Assembly (NCBI GenBank): GCA_023415515.1
Contig: JAEZKH010000446.1
Location: 1-7,646 of the forward strand
Length of the DNA: 7,646 nucleotides
Direction of reading: 5' to 3'
Source of the DNA: Actinomycetes bacterium
GTDB taxonomy: Bacteria; Actinomycetota; Actinomycetes; Mycobacteriales; Mycobacteriaceae
A program made the translations under genes and the position numbers. The first letter of the stretch is position 1. Every line of letters begins with the position of its first letter. Below the pieces are notes generated by a model that was not told where the DNA came from, made no database searches, and saw only the letters and a program-made list of their open reading frames with translations. This document shows positions 5,727-7,646 of the stretch, piece by piece.

Positions 5727-6910
5727 CCGTCCTCTACGACAACATCGGCGAACTGGTCACCAACGACTCGGCCCAAGGCGACGGCTCGGAGTTGGGTGTC
5801 CACCACGGCGCGGCGATGGTCGTCGACGGCGATCGTGTCGCCTGGATCGGGCCGACAGCCGATGCGCCAGCCGCCGACCGCCGGGTCGACTGCGAAAACC
5901 GCAGCGTGATACCGGGATTCGTCGACAGCCATGCCCACCTGGTGTTTGCGGGCGACAGGTCAGCCGAGTTCGCCGCGCGGATGAGCGGCACGCCGTACGA
6001 CGGCGGTGGGATCGCCACCACGGTGTCGGCGACCCGCGCGGCGGACGACGACGAGCTGTCGCACAACCTCACCCGGCTTGCGGCGGAGTTGTCTGCATGC
6101 GGCGTAACCACTTTCGAGACCAAGAGCGGCTACGGCCTGACCGTCGCCGACGAGCGCCGCGCGCTCGAGGTGGCGCGCCGCGCCACCGACGAGACCACCT
6201 TCCTCGGCGCCCACGTCGTGCCCGTCGAGTACCGGGACCGCCGCGACGACTACGTCAGGTTGGTGGCGGGCGACATGCTGGCGGCCTGCGCGCCGCACGC
6301 CAAGTGGATCGACGTGTTCTGCGACCGCGGCGCATTCGACGTCGACGAGGCCAGGACCATCCTGCAGGCCGGTGCGGACGCGGGCCTCGGTCTTCGGCTG
6401 CACGCCTCCCAGCTGGCCCCCGGCGGTGGGATCAAACTCGCGGTCGACATGGACGCGGCGTCGGTCGACCACTGCACGTTCGCCGACGACGGCGACCTCG
6501 AGGCGCTTGCGGCGGGCGACACCGTCGCCACCCTGCTGCCCGGCGCCGAATTCTCCACCCGCGCACCGTGGCCGGACGGGCGACGGTTCGTCGCCGCAGG
6601 GGTGACGATCGCACTCGCGACCGACTGCAACCCGGGGTCGTCCTACACGACGAACATGCCGTTCTGCATCGCGCTCGCCGTGCGCGACATGCACCTGACG
6701 CCCTCAGAGGCGCTCAGAGCGGCCACCGCGGGCGGCGCCGCCGCCCTTCGGCGCGACGACGTCGGCGTCCTCGCCGCGGGCATGCGCGCCGACTTCGTCA
6801 TGCTCGACGCGCCCTCCTACATCCACCTCGCCTACCGCCCCGGCGTCCCGATCGTCCACACCGTCGTCGCGGGAGGTACCCCAACGAACGAAAGCAGCTG
6901 CCATGCCTGA
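5723..6910 (+). CDS. hutI: Imidazolonepropionase
   Basis: The 395-aa product is a cytoplasmic metal-dependent amidohydrolase that opens the ring of 4-imidazolone-5-propanoate to N-formimidoyl-L-glutamate (EC 3.5.2.7). Seen in order are PGFVDSHAHLVFAG with metal ligands His70 and His72; the substrate-loop block YDGGGI; FETKSGYGL; FLGAHVVP; LHASQ with His227; SVDHCTF with His250; and ATDCNPGSS with Asp301. The ATG at 5723 is chosen because it overlaps the hutF stop as ATGA and has GGGG at 5712-5715 at a workable distance. The in-frame GTG at 5717 would leave that purine run only 1 nt away. After His227 the residues are Ala-Ser-Gln, where many HutI enzymes have an acidic residue (HADE or HAEQ). 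Actinobacterial relatives often vary here, so I still expect an active enzyme. It overlaps hutH by 8 nt. Confidence 0.96.
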   Translation: MTVLYDNIGELVTNDSAQGDGSELGVHHGAAMVVDGDRVAWIGPTADAPAADRRVDCENRSVIPGFVDSHAHLVFAGDRSAEFAARMSGTPYDGGGIATTVSATRAADDDELSHNLTRLAAELSACGVTTFETKSGYGLTVADERRALEVARRATDETTFLGAHVVPVEYRDRRDDYVRLVAGDMLAACAPHAKWIDVFCDRGAFDVDEARTILQAGADAGLGLRLHASQLAPGGGIKLAVDMDAASVDHCTFADDGDLEALAAGDTVATLLPGAEFSTRAPWPDGRRFVAAGVTIALATDCNPGSSYTTNMPFCIALAVRDMHLTPSEALRAATAGGAAALRRDDVGVLAAGMRADFVMLDAPSYIHLAYRPGVPIVHTVVAGGTPTNESSCHA

Positions 6911-7646
6911 CTCGAAGATCGTCGTCGGCGTCGGCCCGGTCACGTTCTCCGACGTCGTAGCCGTCGCACGCGCCGACGCAGGTGTCGTCATCTCGGCCGA
7001 GGCGCTGGATGCCGTCGCGGCCAGTCGCGTGCACGTTGAGGCGCTCGCCGAGGCGGCGAAGCCCGTATACGGGGTGTCGACCGGATTCGGGGCGCTGGCG
7101 ACCCGCCACATCCCGCATGAGATGCGGACGCAGTTGCAGCGCAGCCTGATTCGCTCACACGCGGCAGGCACCGGAGCCGAGGTCGAGCGTGAGGTGATCC
7201 GCGCGATGATGCTGCTGCGGCTGTCGACGCTGACGTCGGGCAGAACCGGGGTCCGCACGCAGACCGCGCAGGGATACGCCGATCTGCTGTCGACCGGCCT
7301 CACCCCGGTCGTCTACGAATACGGCAGCCTCGGCTGTTCGGGAGATCTCGCACCGCTGGCCCATGTGGCACTCGCCGTGATGGGCGAAGGGCATGTGCGC
7401 ACGCCCGAGGGTGAGCTGATGCCGACGGGCGAGGCGATGGCCCGGCACGGCCTCACGCCGGTCACCTACGCCGAGAAGGAGGGGTTGGCGCTGATCAACG
7501 GCACCGACGGCATGCTCGGCCAGTTGGTGCTCGCACTCACCGATCTGGACGACCTGTTCCGTCTCGCCGACGTCGCGGCCGCGATGAGCGTGGAGGGTCA
7601 ACTCGGCACCGACCGGGTGTTGGCCGCGGGCCGGCCGCGGGGGGGG
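6903..7646 (+). CDS. hutH: Histidine ammonia-lyase, N-terminal half (3' truncated by window edge)
   Basis: The first 248 codons of an enzyme of usually ~500-515 aa are present. It removes ammonia from L-histidine to give urocanate (EC 4.3.1.3), the first step of the pathway, using a self-formed MIO (methylidene-imidazolone) group. Diagnostic segments are YGVSTGFGAL with the catalytic-loop Tyr56; SLIRSHAAGTG; the MIO block GSLGCSGDLAPLAHVAL with Cys145-Ser146-Gly147; and LALINGTDGMLG with Asn199. The textbook MIO triad is Ala-Ser-Gly; the Cys variant still keeps the Ser and Gly and I believe it is common in actinobacterial HutH. The start at ATG 6903 overlaps the hutI stop by 8 nt, with a weak purine run GAAAG 8 nt upstream. 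Translation fits the family up to GTDRV near residue 239. Beyond that it becomes a G-rich string that does not match the expected continuation and may be sequence error at a contig end. Confidence 0.95.
   Translation, partial: MPDSKIVVGVGPVTFSDVVAVARADAGVVISAEALDAVAASRVHVEALAEAAKPVYGVSTGFGALATRHIPHEMRTQLQRSLIRSHAAGTGAEVEREVIRAMMLLRLSTLTSGRTGVRTQTAQGYADLLSTGLTPVVYEYGSLGCSGDLAPLAHVALAVMGEGHVRTPEGELMPTGEAMARHGLTPVTYAEKEGLALINGTDGMLGQLVLALTDLDDLFRLADVAAAMSVEGQLGTDRVLAAGRPRGG
7622..7646. other. Low-complexity, probably unreliable sequence at the window edge
   Basis: GGCCGCGG occurs twice (7622-7629 and 7633-7640) and the window ends in eight consecutive G residues. This coincides with the point where the hutH translation stops resembling the family (after GTDRV a Phe-Ala-type continuation is expected). 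A sequencing or assembly artefact at a contig end is more likely than biology. Confidence 0.55.

Noticed and set aside
1..7646. CRISPR array, transposon, prophage, tRNA or other novel defence or mobile system
   Set aside because: I saw no spaced direct repeats, transposase-like or phage-like frames, tRNA-like cloverleaf or abrupt composition change apart from the last ~25 nt; the window is filled by housekeeping-type catabolic and regulatory genes.

Overview
The window is a high-GC stretch of actinobacterial chromosome that carries a histidine-utilisation (hut) operon and its likely regulator. It looks like the order Mycobacteriales, most probably a rapidly growing Mycolicibacterium-type species. 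Support for this is the strong G/C preference at third codon positions, GTG starts, tight gene overlaps, possible leaderless starts, and the protein types seen. The species assignment is inference.

Left edge (1-620, + strand): the last 41 codons of a probable TetR-family regulator, then a small Sec-exported protein of unknown function. The second gene appears to be read from a -10 box lying on the stop codon of the first. Its stop codon interlocks with the stop codon of the convergent regulator gene.

Regulator (617-1405, - strand): a complete IclR-family regulator of 262 aa, divergent from the hut genes. The 90-nt gap between it and hutU (1406-1495) holds a perfect 6+6 inverted repeat, GTCTCG-GATA-CGAGAC. 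This is the best operator candidate and overlaps a plausible promoter of the regulator gene itself.

hut operon (1496 to the right edge, + strand), in the order hutU - M20 hydrolase - hutF - hutI - hutH, with every junction overlapping (4, 4, 4 and 8 nt). In pathway order, HutH deaminates histidine to urocanate, HutU hydrates it to imidazolonepropionate, HutI opens the ring to N-formimidoyl-glutamate, and HutF deiminates that to N-formylglutamate. The last step to glutamate and formate normally needs HutG. No HutG is visible here. An M20-family amidohydrolase resembling allantoate amidohydrolase sits inside the operon and is the obvious candidate for that step. hutH runs off the right edge, and its last ~10 codons look unreliable.

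No tRNA, rRNA, CRISPR array, insertion sequence or prophage signal was seen. No histidine or urocanate transporter lies inside the window. This is a largely ordinary catabolic operon. The points of interest are the M20 enzyme in place of HutG, the operator candidate, and family-variant active-site residues in HutH and HutI.
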